The notes under the pieces are model-generated. The model was not told where the DNA came from. It did no database searches and was given only the letters and a program-made list of their open reading frames with translations. Positions 30,355-40,760 of a DNA stretch of 54,736 bases are shown in pieces. Location: assembly GCA_029865485.1 (NCBI GenBank), contig JAOUGT010000004.1:1-54736 (forward strand). Reading direction: 5' to 3'. Position numbers and translations under genes: made by a program. This DNA comes from Nitrospira sp. Its GTDB lineage: Bacteria; Nitrospirota; Nitrospiria; Nitrospirales; Nitrospiraceae. Position 1 is the stretch's first letter; each line of letters opens with the position of its first letter.

Positions 30355-30408
30355 TCGTCACCTCTCGAACAACAAAAGTTCTCTGGTTTCTCTCGCGCGT
30401 CGGACGAG

Positions 30409-31113
30409 CTAGCCGAGATGTTGCTTGAGGAAGGCCTTCGTCCTGGCCCAAGCATCCCTTGCCGCCTCCGGCCGATACACTGATGGATCCGTGTCTCGGA
30501 AAAACGCATGGGGTGCGCGGGGATAGGTTTTAATCTCACCAGGCTTATTGTATTTCTTCAACGCCGCGGCCAGCCGCTGGACGTCTGCCTTCGTAATCCA
30601 GCCATCGTCTTCACCATAGAAGTACAGCACTGGACAGGCCAGCTTCTGAATGGGTGTATCGGGGTTCGGCACCTGGCCATAGAACGGCACCGCTGCCTTA
30701 ATCTCTTGATTCACGCAAGGCAGCATGAGGGCATAGGAACCGCCCATGCAAAAGCCGGTGATACCGATCTTGGCCGTATCCACTTCTGGGACCGACTTGA
30801 GATAGGCCACCGTGGCATTCAGATCAGCAAGACCATCCTCCTGTTTCAGCCTATCCATGAGTTTGCCGGCCTCTCCGGCATCCGTCGTCAGTGCGTGGCC
30901 AAGGCGTGAATAGAGGTCCGGAACAATCGCCACATAGCCTTCCGACGCATACCGCTTCGCAATGTCCTTGATGTGATCGGAGAGTCCCCACCATTCCTGG
31001 ACCACAATGATGACCGGCCGCTTCTCCTTGGTCTGCGGCGCCGCCACGAAGGCCTTCATGCCCACACTGCCGCTCTGAAACTGAACGGTCGTTTCTCGAA
31101 TCGATTCAGTCAT
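30409..31113 (-). CDS. Dienelactone hydrolase family protein
   Basis: VVQEWWGLSDHIKDIAKRYASEGYVAIVPDLY; GITGFCMGGSYAL. Confidence 0.95.
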   Translation of the reverse strand: MTESIRETTVQFQSGSVGMKAFVAAPQTKEKRPVIIVVQEWWGLSDHIKDIAKRYASEGYVAIVPDLYSRLGHALTTDAGEAGKLMDRLKQEDGLADLNATVAYLKSVPEVDTAKIGITGFCMGGSYALMLPCVNQEIKAAVPFYGQVPNPDTPIQKLACPVLYFYGEDDGWITKADVQRLAAALKKYNKPGEIKTYPRAPHAFFRDTDPSVYRPEAARDAWARTKAFLKQHLG

Positions 31114-31233
31114 AAATCACCACCGCACACAGGGTACCAGGCTAACTATCGAGTGCTGAGTGCTACGTCATAAATTCGAAACTGAAGACTTCCTTGGACT
31201 TGTTGGGTTCCACACTCAAGGCTCAGCACTTCC

Positions 31234-32610
31234 TCAATTACCCGCCACCATCATCTCAGAAATCTTGACTGTCGGGCTGGCAATCCGACCTCGGAATACC
31301 AGATCGTTCCCGACCACGTCGATATCCTTCAGCATATGTTTCAGATTGCCCGCGATGGTAATTTCTTCAACCGGGTAGGCCAGCTCTCCGTTCTCGATCC
31401 AGAACCCGCAGGCTCCCCGAGAGTAATCGCCGGTCACCATATTGATGCCGAACCCGATCAACTCCGTCACAAAGAGGCCTTCTTTAATGGAGCCAATGAT
31501 CTCTTGCTGACTCTTCATACCAGGAACCAGATAAAAGTTGGTTGGCCCCACGGAGGGACTCTCCCCCACACTGCGCGAGGCGCTACCCGTCGAGGGCAAA
31601 CCCAGCTTCTTGCCGGAATAGGTATCAAGCAAATAGCTCTTTAACACCCCTCGTTCGACGATCGTATTCTTGCGTGTTGCCAGCCCCTCACCATCGAATG
31701 GACGTGACCCAAAGCCGCCGACCATACGGCCGTCGTCGTAGATGGTGATCAAATCAGATGCGATCGTCTGGCCCAACTGATCGAGCAGAAACGACGCGCG
31801 CTTATAGAGCCCGTAGCCGGAGACAGCGCTGCATACGTTCGCCAGAAGACTCCCAGCCGTCTCTTGATCGAACACCACCGGCACGCGTTTCGTCGCCACC
31901 TTGCGCGCACCCAATCGACGAATCGCACGACGCGCTGCTTCCTGTCCGATGGATTCAGCCGATGCCAATCGAGCAAACTTGCGCTGGACCTGATACCAGG
32001 CATCCCGCTGCATGCCACCGGTCGCAGACTCGGTCGCAATCGGGGAAACAGAGAGGGAAAAGTTCGAGCTTTTATACGACCCCACGAACCCATGACTATT
32101 CGCCAGCACGACGCGGCCCGATGAGGAATCGAATTCCGCACCTTCGGAATTCGTCACCCGTGGATCGGTCGCAAAGGCCGCCGCCTCTCCGCGCTTCGCC
32201 CAATCGATCTGGGTGTCCGTATCCAGCACCGTGCTATCAAAAAGATCAAGATCCGGCTGCTCCGTGGCCATGTGACCGACCTCCGGCAATCCCGAGACAT
32301 CATCTTCGACCACCGCGCCGGCCAAGGTGCAAGTGTCCGCGACGAGCCGATCGAGAGAGGCCCGGGAGAAATCGGACGTGGACGTTGTGGCGGACCGCTT
32401 CCCGATAAAGACGCGCAAGCCGAGACGTTTCTCTCTCGCCTTGGTGAGCCGGTCAACCGCCCCCACTCGCACCTGAACCGAAAAGGTCTCTCCGTCGGCC
32501 ACGACGATATCCGCTTCAGTCGCCCCGCAGGTCTTGGCCCGAGCCAGCACATCAGCCGCCAGTTGGGCATATCCGTTTGCACTAGTTGGCATGGTCGTTT
32601 TTTCAAGCAT
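31234..32610 (-). CDS. pmbA: TldD/PmbA family metalloprotease component (PmbA-like)
   Basis: PVVFDQETAGSLLANVCSAVSG; STGSASRSVGESPSVGPTNFYLVPG. Confidence 0.88.
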   Translation of the reverse strand: MLEKTTMPTSANGYAQLAADVLARAKTCGATEADIVVADGETFSVQVRVGAVDRLTKAREKRLGLRVFIGKRSATTSTSDFSRASLDRLVADTCTLAGAVVEDDVSGLPEVGHMATEQPDLDLFDSTVLDTDTQIDWAKRGEAAAFATDPRVTNSEGAEFDSSSGRVVLANSHGFVGSYKSSNFSLSVSPIATESATGGMQRDAWYQVQRKFARLASAESIGQEAARRAIRRLGARKVATKRVPVVFDQETAGSLLANVCSAVSGYGLYKRASFLLDQLGQTIASDLITIYDDGRMVGGFGSRPFDGEGLATRKNTIVERGVLKSYLLDTYSGKKLGLPSTGSASRSVGESPSVGPTNFYLVPGMKSQQEIIGSIKEGLFVTELIGFGINMVTGDYSRGACGFWIENGELAYPVEEITIAGNLKHMLKDIDVVGNDLVFRGRIASPTVKISEMMVAGN

Positions 32611-32689
32611 TATGGTCTGTTCTCAGAGGCCATCCATCAACCATATCCTGACCGATTGGAAGATGCGCCATGAGGTGTGAGTCGGCTGG

Positions 32690-34120
32690 TTATCGTTGTG
32701 TACCGCCGACGGTAATTTCGTCCACCTTGATGGTCGGCAGGCCTACCCCGACCGGCACCGATTGACCATCTTTCCCGCAGGTACCGATGCCGTTGTCGAG
32801 TTTGAGATCGTGCCCGACCATCGACACCTTGGTCAGAATTTCCGGGCCATTGCCGATCAGCGTCGCCCCCTTCACCGGTTTGGTAATCTGGCCATCTTCG
32901 ATGAGATAGGCTTCGCTGGCGGAAAACACAAATTTTCCGTTCGTGATATCAACCTGCCCCCCCCCAAACGACACGGCATAGAGGCCCTTCTTGACGGATC
33001 GAATGATGTCGTGGGGATCCGACACACCAGCCAGCATGAACGTATTGGTCATTCGAGGAAGCACCACGCTTTGATAATTCTCGCGCCGTCCGTTCCCAGT
33101 CAAGGGAATCCCCATGAGGCGTGCATTGAGCTTGTCCGTGATATAGCCACGGAGGATACCCTTCTCGATGAGCGTGGTACAGCCGGTCGGGGTACCTTCA
33201 TCATCCATATTCAGAGAACCCCGTCGAAAGGGAATGGTGCCGTCATCCACGATCGTACAGACGTCCGATGCAACCCGTTTGCCGATCAAGCTCGAAAATG
33301 CCGAAGTCTTCTTTCGATTGAAGTCGGCTTCAAGCCCATGGCCGATCGCTTCGTGCAACAAAATCCCGGGCCACCCACCGGCCAACACCACCGGCATCAC
33401 TCCAGCCGGCGCATCAACGGCGGACAGATTCAGAATGGCTTCCCGCGCGGCTTCCCTGGCATAACCCAAATGGCGATTGTCTTCGCGATAATAGGCAAAG
33501 GCGACCCGACCACCACCGCCAAAACTGCCCACTTGGCGATTTTCGCCGTCCTCAGCAATACAGGTGATCTGTAGGCGCGACAACGGCTGGATATCACTGA
33601 CGAGTGTCCCATCCGAGGTCGCCACCACCACGACCTTATATTCCGTATTAAATGAAGCCAGCACGTTCTTAATACGGGGATCATAGCGCCTGGCTTCGGC
33701 GTCAATTTCATTCAAGAGCGCCACGCGTTCGGCTGTCGCGACCTCGGCCTTCGCGCCCTCGATCGGATAGAGATCATGGGTCGGTCGTCGCTGCGTAGGC
33801 ACCGGAACGTTGGAGTGTCCTTTTGGAGAATTGGCGATATACCGAGCAGTATCAGCGGCAATCTCGAGATCCCGCTTTGTCAACTCATCGGAATACGCAA
33901 ACCCCGTCTTTTCCCCCGCAGTGGCTCGGACCCCAACCCCCTGCGACACACTCTTGGCCGCCCGCTTGACGATGCCCTCTTCCATCGAGACCGATTCGGA
34001 CGTACGCGATTCAAAATAGAGGTCCGCATACTCAACATCTCGGACCTTCACTCGATCGAGCGCTTGCTGGGCCTCGATCTCTGTGACACCGAACGTCGTC
34101 AGTTGAACCGGCTCAGGCAT
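32690..34120 (-). CDS. tldD: TldD family metalloprotease
   Basis: GWPGILLHEAIGHGLEADFNRKKTSAFSSLIGKRVASDVCTIVDDGTIP (HExxxH). Confidence 0.94.
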   Translation of the reverse strand: MPEPVQLTTFGVTEIEAQQALDRVKVRDVEYADLYFESRTSESVSMEEGIVKRAAKSVSQGVGVRATAGEKTGFAYSDELTKRDLEIAADTARYIANSPKGHSNVPVPTQRRPTHDLYPIEGAKAEVATAERVALLNEIDAEARRYDPRIKNVLASFNTEYKVVVVATSDGTLVSDIQPLSRLQITCIAEDGENRQVGSFGGGGRVAFAYYREDNRHLGYAREAAREAILNLSAVDAPAGVMPVVLAGGWPGILLHEAIGHGLEADFNRKKTSAFSSLIGKRVASDVCTIVDDGTIPFRRGSLNMDDEGTPTGCTTLIEKGILRGYITDKLNARLMGIPLTGNGRRENYQSVVLPRMTNTFMLAGVSDPHDIIRSVKKGLYAVSFGGGQVDITNGKFVFSASEAYLIEDGQITKPVKGATLIGNGPEILTKVSMVGHDLKLDNGIGTCGKDGQSVPVGVGLPTIKVDEITVGGTQR

Positions 34121-34326
34121 ACAGGTTTCGTGCTCCTTCCTCAGAGTCGACTGGAATGGGGAGTATAGCCCATTCGTTTCCGACCTCGCAATGGAACAAT
34201 CCGTGAAACCTCGTATTTCTTAGTATTTTCCAGGAGATCGTTTGACTTTCCAGGCTCCCGTCAGTAGACTCTGCACACGATTCTGCCCACTCATGGCGGC
34301 CATCATCACGCTTGCTCAGGACACTT

Positions 34327-35112
34327 ATGACTCGCAGCCCCACCGGAGATCTCGACCACCTGCCTGAAAGCGAATTGAGTGCCAAGCTGGAAGCGGACCT
34401 CTTGCCGAAGCATGTGGCCGTCATCATGGACGGCAATGGGCGCTGGGCGGAGCTGCGCGGGCTCCCCCGTATCGCGGGCCATCGTGAAGGGATCAACTCC
34501 GTCCGGGAAATGATTACGCTCTGCTTGGAGCTCGGGATCCATGCCCTGACCATCTACGCCTTTTCTCAGGAGAATTGGAACCGTCCCACCCAAGAAATCA
34601 GCGCCTTAATGGGACTCTTGGAACATTACCTCTCCACGGAGCGAGCCAGTCTGATCGAGCAGGGCGTCCGCTTTCGAGCCGTCGGGCGACACGAGCTGCT
34701 TCCGCCCTCCGCGCAACACTGGGTTCGCACGACTGAGAAAGAAACGGCCCATCTCGAGAAATTGATTCTCACCGTCGCCCTCAGCTATGGAGGACGCGCG
34801 GAAATCGTGGATGCGGTGAAAGCCTTGGTGAGGGACGCCCACGCCGGGACCGTTCAGACCGAGCTGATCGACGAAAACACGGTCCAACGGTATCTCTCGA
34901 CGCATCCACTCCCCGACCCAGACCTGTTGATCCGAACAAGCGGAGAGGCCAGAATCAGCAACTTCCTCCTGTGGCAGTTGGCATACACCGAGCTGTGTTT
35001 TACCCCGACCCTCTGGCCTGATTTTCGGCGACGAGAGTTTTTCCTCGCGCTGATTGAGTATCAACGCCGGGAACGTCGATTCGGCAGGGTGCTGAGTACC
35101 GTACCATCATAA
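34327..35112 (+). CDS. uppS: Isoprenyl (undecaprenyl) diphosphate synthase
   Basis: HVAVIMDGNGRWAELRGLPRIAGHREG; DLLIRTSGEARISNFLLWQLAYTELCF. Confidence 0.97.
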   Translation: MTRSPTGDLDHLPESELSAKLEADLLPKHVAVIMDGNGRWAELRGLPRIAGHREGINSVREMITLCLELGIHALTIYAFSQENWNRPTQEISALMGLLEHYLSTERASLIEQGVRFRAVGRHELLPPSAQHWVRTTEKETAHLEKLILTVALSYGGRAEIVDAVKALVRDAHAGTVQTELIDENTVQRYLSTHPLPDPDLLIRTSGEARISNFLLWQLAYTELCFTPTLWPDFRRREFFLALIEYQRRERRFGRVLSTVPS

Positions 35113-35123
35113 TAACAATCCTT

Positions 35124-36014
35124 GTGGGATACCCTCTCGCTACAGACGCGATCGTCCACCATTCGAGATTTGTGACCACTTCACCTGCACGCACGCGACA
35201 GTTTGATATCCGGCGTCTCTATACCGCCGCGGCGCTGATTCCGACCGTCTACCTCATCATCGTCCACCTTGCGCCATGGGCCCTCACACTCCTCCTCATT
35301 GCTGTCGGCTCGATTGCACTGCTCGAACTGTATCGACTCAGCTTCCAATCCCGCTTGAATGACGTGCTCGTCGGCGTCGGAATGGCTGTTTTTCTCCTGA
35401 CCATCGCCCGCTCGCACATTTCACTGCCCCTCCCGGAATTGCTGCTCGGAGGTGCGTTCGTTGTGATGGTTACGGCGGTGCTTGTCGGCACCTCCTCAGC
35501 ACACCGATGGAAAGACCCGCTCATCGTCCTATTCGGAGTTCTCTACGTGGGCATCCCCTTGAGCACAGTCGTATCGGCGCGGTCGCTACCATCAGGCGCA
35601 TTCCTTGTCTTGTTCTTGGCGGTCGTCACCTGGGCATCAGACTCGGCCGCCTACTATGCCGGCACCTTGTGGGGCAAACATCCACTCATGCCTTCCATCA
35701 GCCCAAAGAAGACCTATGAAGGGCTGCTCGGCGGGCTTGTGGGAGCCGTTGCAGCCGCCCTCTTGGCACAGCTGTGGTTTGCCTCGGAGCTTTCGTGGAT
35801 CGACGCAGTCGCACTCGGCATCCTCTTGACCCTCACAGGCCTGGTCGGAGACCTCTTTGAATCGGCGATCAAACGCCGGGCAGGGGTCAAAGACTCGGGA
35901 GGCATTCTCCCGGGACATGGTGGAATGCTGGACCGAATTGATAGTCTCTTGTTCACCGCTCCCACTTTTTACTACTATGTCGCGTATGTTCGAGGCTTGT
36001 TGCCGCCTCTATAG
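35124..36014 (+). CDS. cdsA: Phosphatidate cytidylyltransferase
   Basis: SPKKTYEGLLGG; GDLFESAIKRRAGVKDSGGILPGHGGMLDRIDSLLFTAP. Confidence 0.95.
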   Translation: MGYPLATDAIVHHSRFVTTSPARTRQFDIRRLYTAAALIPTVYLIIVHLAPWALTLLLIAVGSIALLELYRLSFQSRLNDVLVGVGMAVFLLTIARSHISLPLPELLLGGAFVVMVTAVLVGTSSAHRWKDPLIVLFGVLYVGIPLSTVVSARSLPSGAFLVLFLAVVTWASDSAAYYAGTLWGKHPLMPSISPKKTYEGLLGGLVGAVAAALLAQLWFASELSWIDAVALGILLTLTGLVGDLFESAIKRRAGVKDSGGILPGHGGMLDRIDSLLFTAPTFYYYVAYVRGLLPPL

Positions 36015-36044
36015 CCCTCTACTCAGAGACGGAGAGGAGATGAC

Positions 36045-37208
36045 ATGAAGTCAATTATCATCCTGGGATCGACCGGATCGATCGGCACCAATACCCTGGA
36101 TATCGTCCAACGATTTCCCGATGAATTCCGAGTGGTCGGATTGACGGCCGGCAACAACATCGACAGGTTAGAGGAGCAAATTCGCCGCTTTCGGCCTCAG
36201 GCAGTCGCCGTCTCGACTGAATCTTCTGCCGCACTGCTTCGAGCCCGATGTGCAACCCTTCCAGTGGAGATTCTGTCCGGAGAAGAAGGGATCGCCTCTA
36301 TCGCCTCGGGACTTAATGCCGAATTGGTGATTTCCGCCATCGTCGGCGCCGCCGGCCTCCTCCCGACCCTGTCCGCCATCCGCAGCGAAAAGCACATTGC
36401 CCTGGCAAATAAGGAACCAATGGTCATGGCCGGCAAGTTGATGCAGGAGGAGGCTCGGAAATACGGAGTTCGGATTTTTCCTGTTGACAGCGAACACAGC
36501 GCTATTTTCCAGTCATTGGAAGGACACCGGATTGAGGACGTCCGCCGATTGATTCTGACGGCGTCGGGAGGAGCGCTTTGGACCCTCTCGCAGGAAGACC
36601 TCCAGCACGTCACACCGGAACGAGCCCTCCAGCATCCGAACTGGAAGATGGGCGCCAAGATCACCATCGATTCCGCAACTCTCATGAATAAGGGATTGGA
36701 GGTCGTCGAGGCCCGCTGGCTGTTCGATATTCCTGAGTCCCGCATCGATGTCATGGTACATCGAGAAAGCATTATTCACTCTCTAGTGGAATATCATGAT
36801 CGTTCGATGATCGCGCAGTTGGGACTTCCTGACATGCGAACCCCCATCTCGTATGCCATGCACTATCCTGGGAGAATGGTGCTCGATCTTCCCTCTTTGG
36901 ACCTGACGGAGATCGGTCGACTCTCCTTCTGTAAACCCGATCATTACCGCTTTCCCTGCCTCAATCTGGGATACGAGTCGCTTCGAGTCGGAGGAACCAT
37001 GCCCGCCGTGATGAATGCGGCCAACGAAATCGCCGTTGACGCCTTTCTCAACCATGGCCTCCGCTTTATCGAAATTGCAGCGGTCATCCGCAATACCATG
37101 GATGCGCATACCCAGCAGGAGATCTCATCCCTCGATGATGCCTTGGAAGCGGATCGCTGGGCCCGAGAAAAGGCCGAATCCCTGGTGCATGCGTTGCCGC
37201 GCTCATGA
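36045..37208 (+). CDS. dxr: 1-deoxy-D-xylulose 5-phosphate reductoisomerase
   Basis: IILGSTGSIGTNTLDIV; PVDSEHSAIFQSL; GAKITIDSATLMNKGLEVVEA. Confidence 0.97.
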   Translation: MKSIIILGSTGSIGTNTLDIVQRFPDEFRVVGLTAGNNIDRLEEQIRRFRPQAVAVSTESSAALLRARCATLPVEILSGEEGIASIASGLNAELVISAIVGAAGLLPTLSAIRSEKHIALANKEPMVMAGKLMQEEARKYGVRIFPVDSEHSAIFQSLEGHRIEDVRRLILTASGGALWTLSQEDLQHVTPERALQHPNWKMGAKITIDSATLMNKGLEVVEARWLFDIPESRIDVMVHRESIIHSLVEYHDRSMIAQLGLPDMRTPISYAMHYPGRMVLDLPSLDLTEIGRLSFCKPDHYRFPCLNLGYESLRVGGTMPAVMNAANEIAVDAFLNHGLRFIEIAAVIRNTMDAHTQQEISSLDDALEADRWAREKAESLVHALPRS

Positions 37209-37269
37209 TCGTTTGCATTTCACGCCGCGAATGTTAGAGTAGAAGACTGAACTGAGACAGGGAGTTTCC

Positions 37270-38661
37270 ATGACGTCTGTACTTTCCTGGTCGCCTGATA
37301 CCTTGTGGTTGCTGCTCCAGAAAGCCTGGTGGTTTCTCGTGGTCCTCGGCGTGTTGGTCGCCTTTCATGAGCTCGGCCATTTTTTGGCCGCACGCTGGGT
37401 TGGGGTCAAAGTCCTCAAATTTTCCATAGGCTTCGGTCCGAAGCTCTTTGGCCGACAGGTCGGAGAGACCGAGTATCTCGTGTCTGCCGTGCCGCTGGGC
37501 GGTTATGTCAAATTGTTCGGAGAGGACGAGGCAGAGGCGACGACCCCCGACGACCGTCGACGATCATTCGCTCACCAGGGACTCTGGGGCAAAGTCCTGA
37601 TCGTTGCAGCCGGTCCTGGATTTAACTTCATCCTCGCCTATTTGATTTTTGCCGGATGGTTGTCAACCGGAACCCCCTTGTTTGTCCCGACCTTTCGCGA
37701 CCTCAGTGCCGACATCGAAGCCTTGGTTCCCGATTCCCCCGCCGCAAAAGCAGGGATGGAAGTCGGCGACCGGGTGGTCAAGGTCAACGGGAAAGATATT
37801 TCGACGAAGACCGAGCTCTTGGATCTCATCGCAAGAAGCAAGGGACAACCCGTCATACTCGAAGTCCGCCGCGAGGGACAAGCGAAAACCATCACCGCAA
37901 CCCCCATCACAACCACGGGAGAGGGCACCCGAGACGACGAGCCACTGTATACGATCGGGGTTGAAGAAACGCCTCCGCTGGTTACATCGGTGATGCATGG
38001 ATCACCGGCAGCAGCGGCCGGAGTGCATCCAGGCGATCGTGTCGTCGCGATCGACGGGCACACCATCTATACCTGGGCACAAATGACGGCGCAGGTCAGA
38101 GAACACCCGCTCAAATCACTGGCGTTCGAAGTGCTTCGAGAGGGAACCAGGACAACGTTGAGCGTGACGCCAACCAGCGAAAAGGTCACCGCCAACGGCC
38201 AGACTGTTGAGGTTGGGAAGATCGGCATTTCAGGCCCTGGCCGTTCCCTGATGCGCTCCGACAACCCGGCGGAAGCCCTCTACCGTGGACTGGAAGCCAC
38301 CTGGGGATGGACCGAACTCACGGCGGTTGGTCTCTACAAAATGGTCGTCGGCGACATCTCAAGTAAGAACATCGGAGGGCCGCTGACGATCGCCAATATT
38401 TCGGGAGAAGCCGCCTCTCAGGGTGCCTCCAGCGTCGTCTTTTTGATCGCCATCCTCAGCATCAATCTCGGTGTGCTCAACCTGCTACCCATTCCCATCC
38501 TCGACGGTGGGCACTTGCTCTTTTTCTTGATTGAGGGCATCCTACGAAAACCGCTCGGCGAACGCCAACGGGAGGTTGCCCAGCAGGTCGGCTTGGTGCT
38601 CTTGGTCGGAGTGATGATCTTCGCCTTCTGGAACGATCTAGAACGCATCTTCGCCCGCTAG
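37270..38661 (+). CDS. rseP: RIP metalloprotease RseP with two PDZ regions
   Basis: LVAFHELGHFLAARWVGVKV; NLLPIPILDGGHLLFFLIEG. Confidence 0.96.
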   Translation: MTSVLSWSPDTLWLLLQKAWWFLVVLGVLVAFHELGHFLAARWVGVKVLKFSIGFGPKLFGRQVGETEYLVSAVPLGGYVKLFGEDEAEATTPDDRRRSFAHQGLWGKVLIVAAGPGFNFILAYLIFAGWLSTGTPLFVPTFRDLSADIEALVPDSPAAKAGMEVGDRVVKVNGKDISTKTELLDLIARSKGQPVILEVRREGQAKTITATPITTTGEGTRDDEPLYTIGVEETPPLVTSVMHGSPAAAAGVHPGDRVVAIDGHTIYTWAQMTAQVREHPLKSLAFEVLREGTRTTLSVTPTSEKVTANGQTVEVGKIGISGPGRSLMRSDNPAEALYRGLEATWGWTELTAVGLYKMVVGDISSKNIGGPLTIANISGEAASQGASSVVFLIAILSINLGVLNLLPIPILDGGHLLFFLIEGILRKPLGERQREVAQQVGLVLLVGVMIFAFWNDLERIFAR

Positions 38662-38715
38662 ACGGAATGCTAAAACCTTCCACTGTTCAACTCATACGCA
38701 GATAGTTACAACACC

Positions 38716-40434
38716 ATGAAAATGTCTCAATTGCTTATCCCCACCTTGCGGGACGATCCCGGTGAAGCCGAAACGGTCAGCCATCGATTGATGTTGCGCG
38801 CCGGCATGATTCGGAAAGTGGCTGCGGGCATCTATACCTATCTCCCGCTCGGTCTCCGTGTGATCCGAAAAATCGAACAGATCATCCGGGAGGAAATGAA
38901 CCGCGCCGGAGCGCAGGAACTCCTGATGCCGATCGCCTCTCCCGCCGAGCTCTGGAAGGAAACGGCTCGTTGGGACTACTACGGTAAGGAGCTCCTCCGG
39001 TTCAAGGACCGTCATGAACGAGATTTTTGCCTGGGTCCCACGCATGAGGAAGTCATTACCGATCTCTTCAGGCGGGAAGTCCGTTCCTATCGTCAACTCC
39101 CGCTGAACCTGTATCAAATTCAGACCAAGTTTCGAGATGAGATCCGTCCTCGCTTTGGGCTCATGCGAGGCCGTGAATTCATCATGAAGGATGCCTATAG
39201 CTTCGACATCGATGAAAGCGGCGCCAAGACCAGCTATCAAACGATGTACGACGCCTACACCAGGATCTTTACTCGATGCGGACTGACCTTCCGGGCGGTC
39301 GAAGCCGATACGGGTCTCATCGGCGGAGATGTCTCACATGAGTTCATGGTGCTGGCAGAAACCGGTGAAGCCACTGTGGCCTACAGCAACGAAGGCTCAT
39401 ACGCTGCCAACCTCGAGCGCGCGGAAGTGCTTCCTCCCTCCGATGTCGACACGACTCCTCATCAACCCATGACGCCCATTGCCACACCGCAGCGAAGGAC
39501 GGTGGACGAGGTCACAACCTTTCTCAAGATTTCTCCTCGTCAACTGGTCAAAACTCTTTTGTATCGTGCCGGTGTCGACACCGTTGCCGTACTGATCCGA
39601 GGGGATCACGAGGTGAACGAGGTCAAATTGGCGCGGCTCCTCCAAGTTACCGACGTAGTGTTGGCCGATCCGGAGACCGTCCAACGTATAACTGGAGCCC
39701 CTCCTGGCTTCGCCGGACCGGTCGGCCTGGAGCAGGTCAGAATCTTGGCCGATCACGCCATCAAGGGGATGAGAAACGTCGTCATCGGGGCCAACAAAGC
39801 CGATACCCACTACCAGAACGCCAATCTCGATCGAGACTTTCGCGTCGAACAATTCGTGGATCTGCGCAACGCCCAACCTGGAGATCCTTCTCCGAGGGGA
39901 ACCGGCATGTTGTCGCTCGCAAAAGGCATTGAGGTTGGGCAAGTCTTCTTGCTTGGAACAAAGTATAGCCAAAAGATGACGGCCACCGTTTTGGACGACC
40001 AAGGGAAGGAACGTCCGGCCATCATGGGTTGCTACGGCATCGGTGTCGGACGGACCGCCGCAGCGGCGATCGAGCAGAACCATGATGAGAAGGGCATCAG
40101 CTGGCCTTATCCCATCGCGCCATTCCATGCGCATCTCTTGACCGTCAGCCAGTCTGAGAGGACAACCGACGTCGCCTCTCGCCTCTATACCGATCTGATG
40201 GCTGCGGGTTTTGAAGTCTTATGGGACGATCGAGGCGAGCGAGCCGGTGTCAAGTTCAACGACGCCGATCTGATCGGGGCGCCGTTTCAACTCATCGTCG
40301 GCGACAAAGGACTGGCCGATGGCGTCATCGAGATGAAGATACGAAGAAGTGGAACCAAGTCTCGTATCGCACCACACGAGCTCATCGCCCATCTCAAAAC
40401 ACTCTCCCTCGAAATTGGCCAATCGGCAGGGTAA
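38716..40434 (+). CDS. proS: Prolyl-tRNA synthetase (bacterial type)
   Basis: LCLGPTHEEVITDLFRREVRSYRQLPLNLYQIQTKFRDEIRPRFGLMRGREF-like block; editing domain insertion. Confidence 0.97.
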   Translation: MKMSQLLIPTLRDDPGEAETVSHRLMLRAGMIRKVAAGIYTYLPLGLRVIRKIEQIIREEMNRAGAQELLMPIASPAELWKETARWDYYGKELLRFKDRHERDFCLGPTHEEVITDLFRREVRSYRQLPLNLYQIQTKFRDEIRPRFGLMRGREFIMKDAYSFDIDESGAKTSYQTMYDAYTRIFTRCGLTFRAVEADTGLIGGDVSHEFMVLAETGEATVAYSNEGSYAANLERAEVLPPSDVDTTPHQPMTPIATPQRRTVDEVTTFLKISPRQLVKTLLYRAGVDTVAVLIRGDHEVNEVKLARLLQVTDVVLADPETVQRITGAPPGFAGPVGLEQVRILADHAIKGMRNVVIGANKADTHYQNANLDRDFRVEQFVDLRNAQPGDPSPRGTGMLSLAKGIEVGQVFLLGTKYSQKMTATVLDDQGKERPAIMGCYGIGVGRTAAAAIEQNHDEKGISWPYPIAPFHAHLLTVSQSERTTDVASRLYTDLMAAGFEVLWDDRGERAGVKFNDADLIGAPFQLIVGDKGLADGVIEMKIRRSGTKSRIAPHELIAHLKTLSLEIGQSAG

Positions 40435-40760
40435 ACGGTCTCTTATTCCTCCGCTCACATTGCGTGCACAAACCGCACTCCATCGACAGAAATCGCCTTT
40501 CCCTTGCCTTCTGACCTCGTTCGTCTAGACTACGCTTATACAGCCGTCAGCAGGTGAAGAGGCGGGGAGGCGCTTTCTCTTTGACGTTCCGTCCGTTGCA
40601 CCTCCGAACGATAGAAGAACGAGGTTGGTGGGATTTGTTGGCGTCGTGTTGCCACCGAACTCTGTGACCACGTCATGACTACGCACCACTTGATCCAGCG
40701 CGGACCCCGACTCCTACCTGTCTGGTCCTCAACCATCCCAGTCGGGTACGCACCACATCG

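Noticed and set aside
29767-30483. 238-aa plus-strand ORF
   Set aside because: Antisense to the PEBP-family gene.
32696-33574. 292-aa plus-strand ORF
   Set aside because: Antisense to tldD; no recognisable domain.
39397-40134. 245-aa minus-strand ORF
   Set aside because: Antisense to proS.
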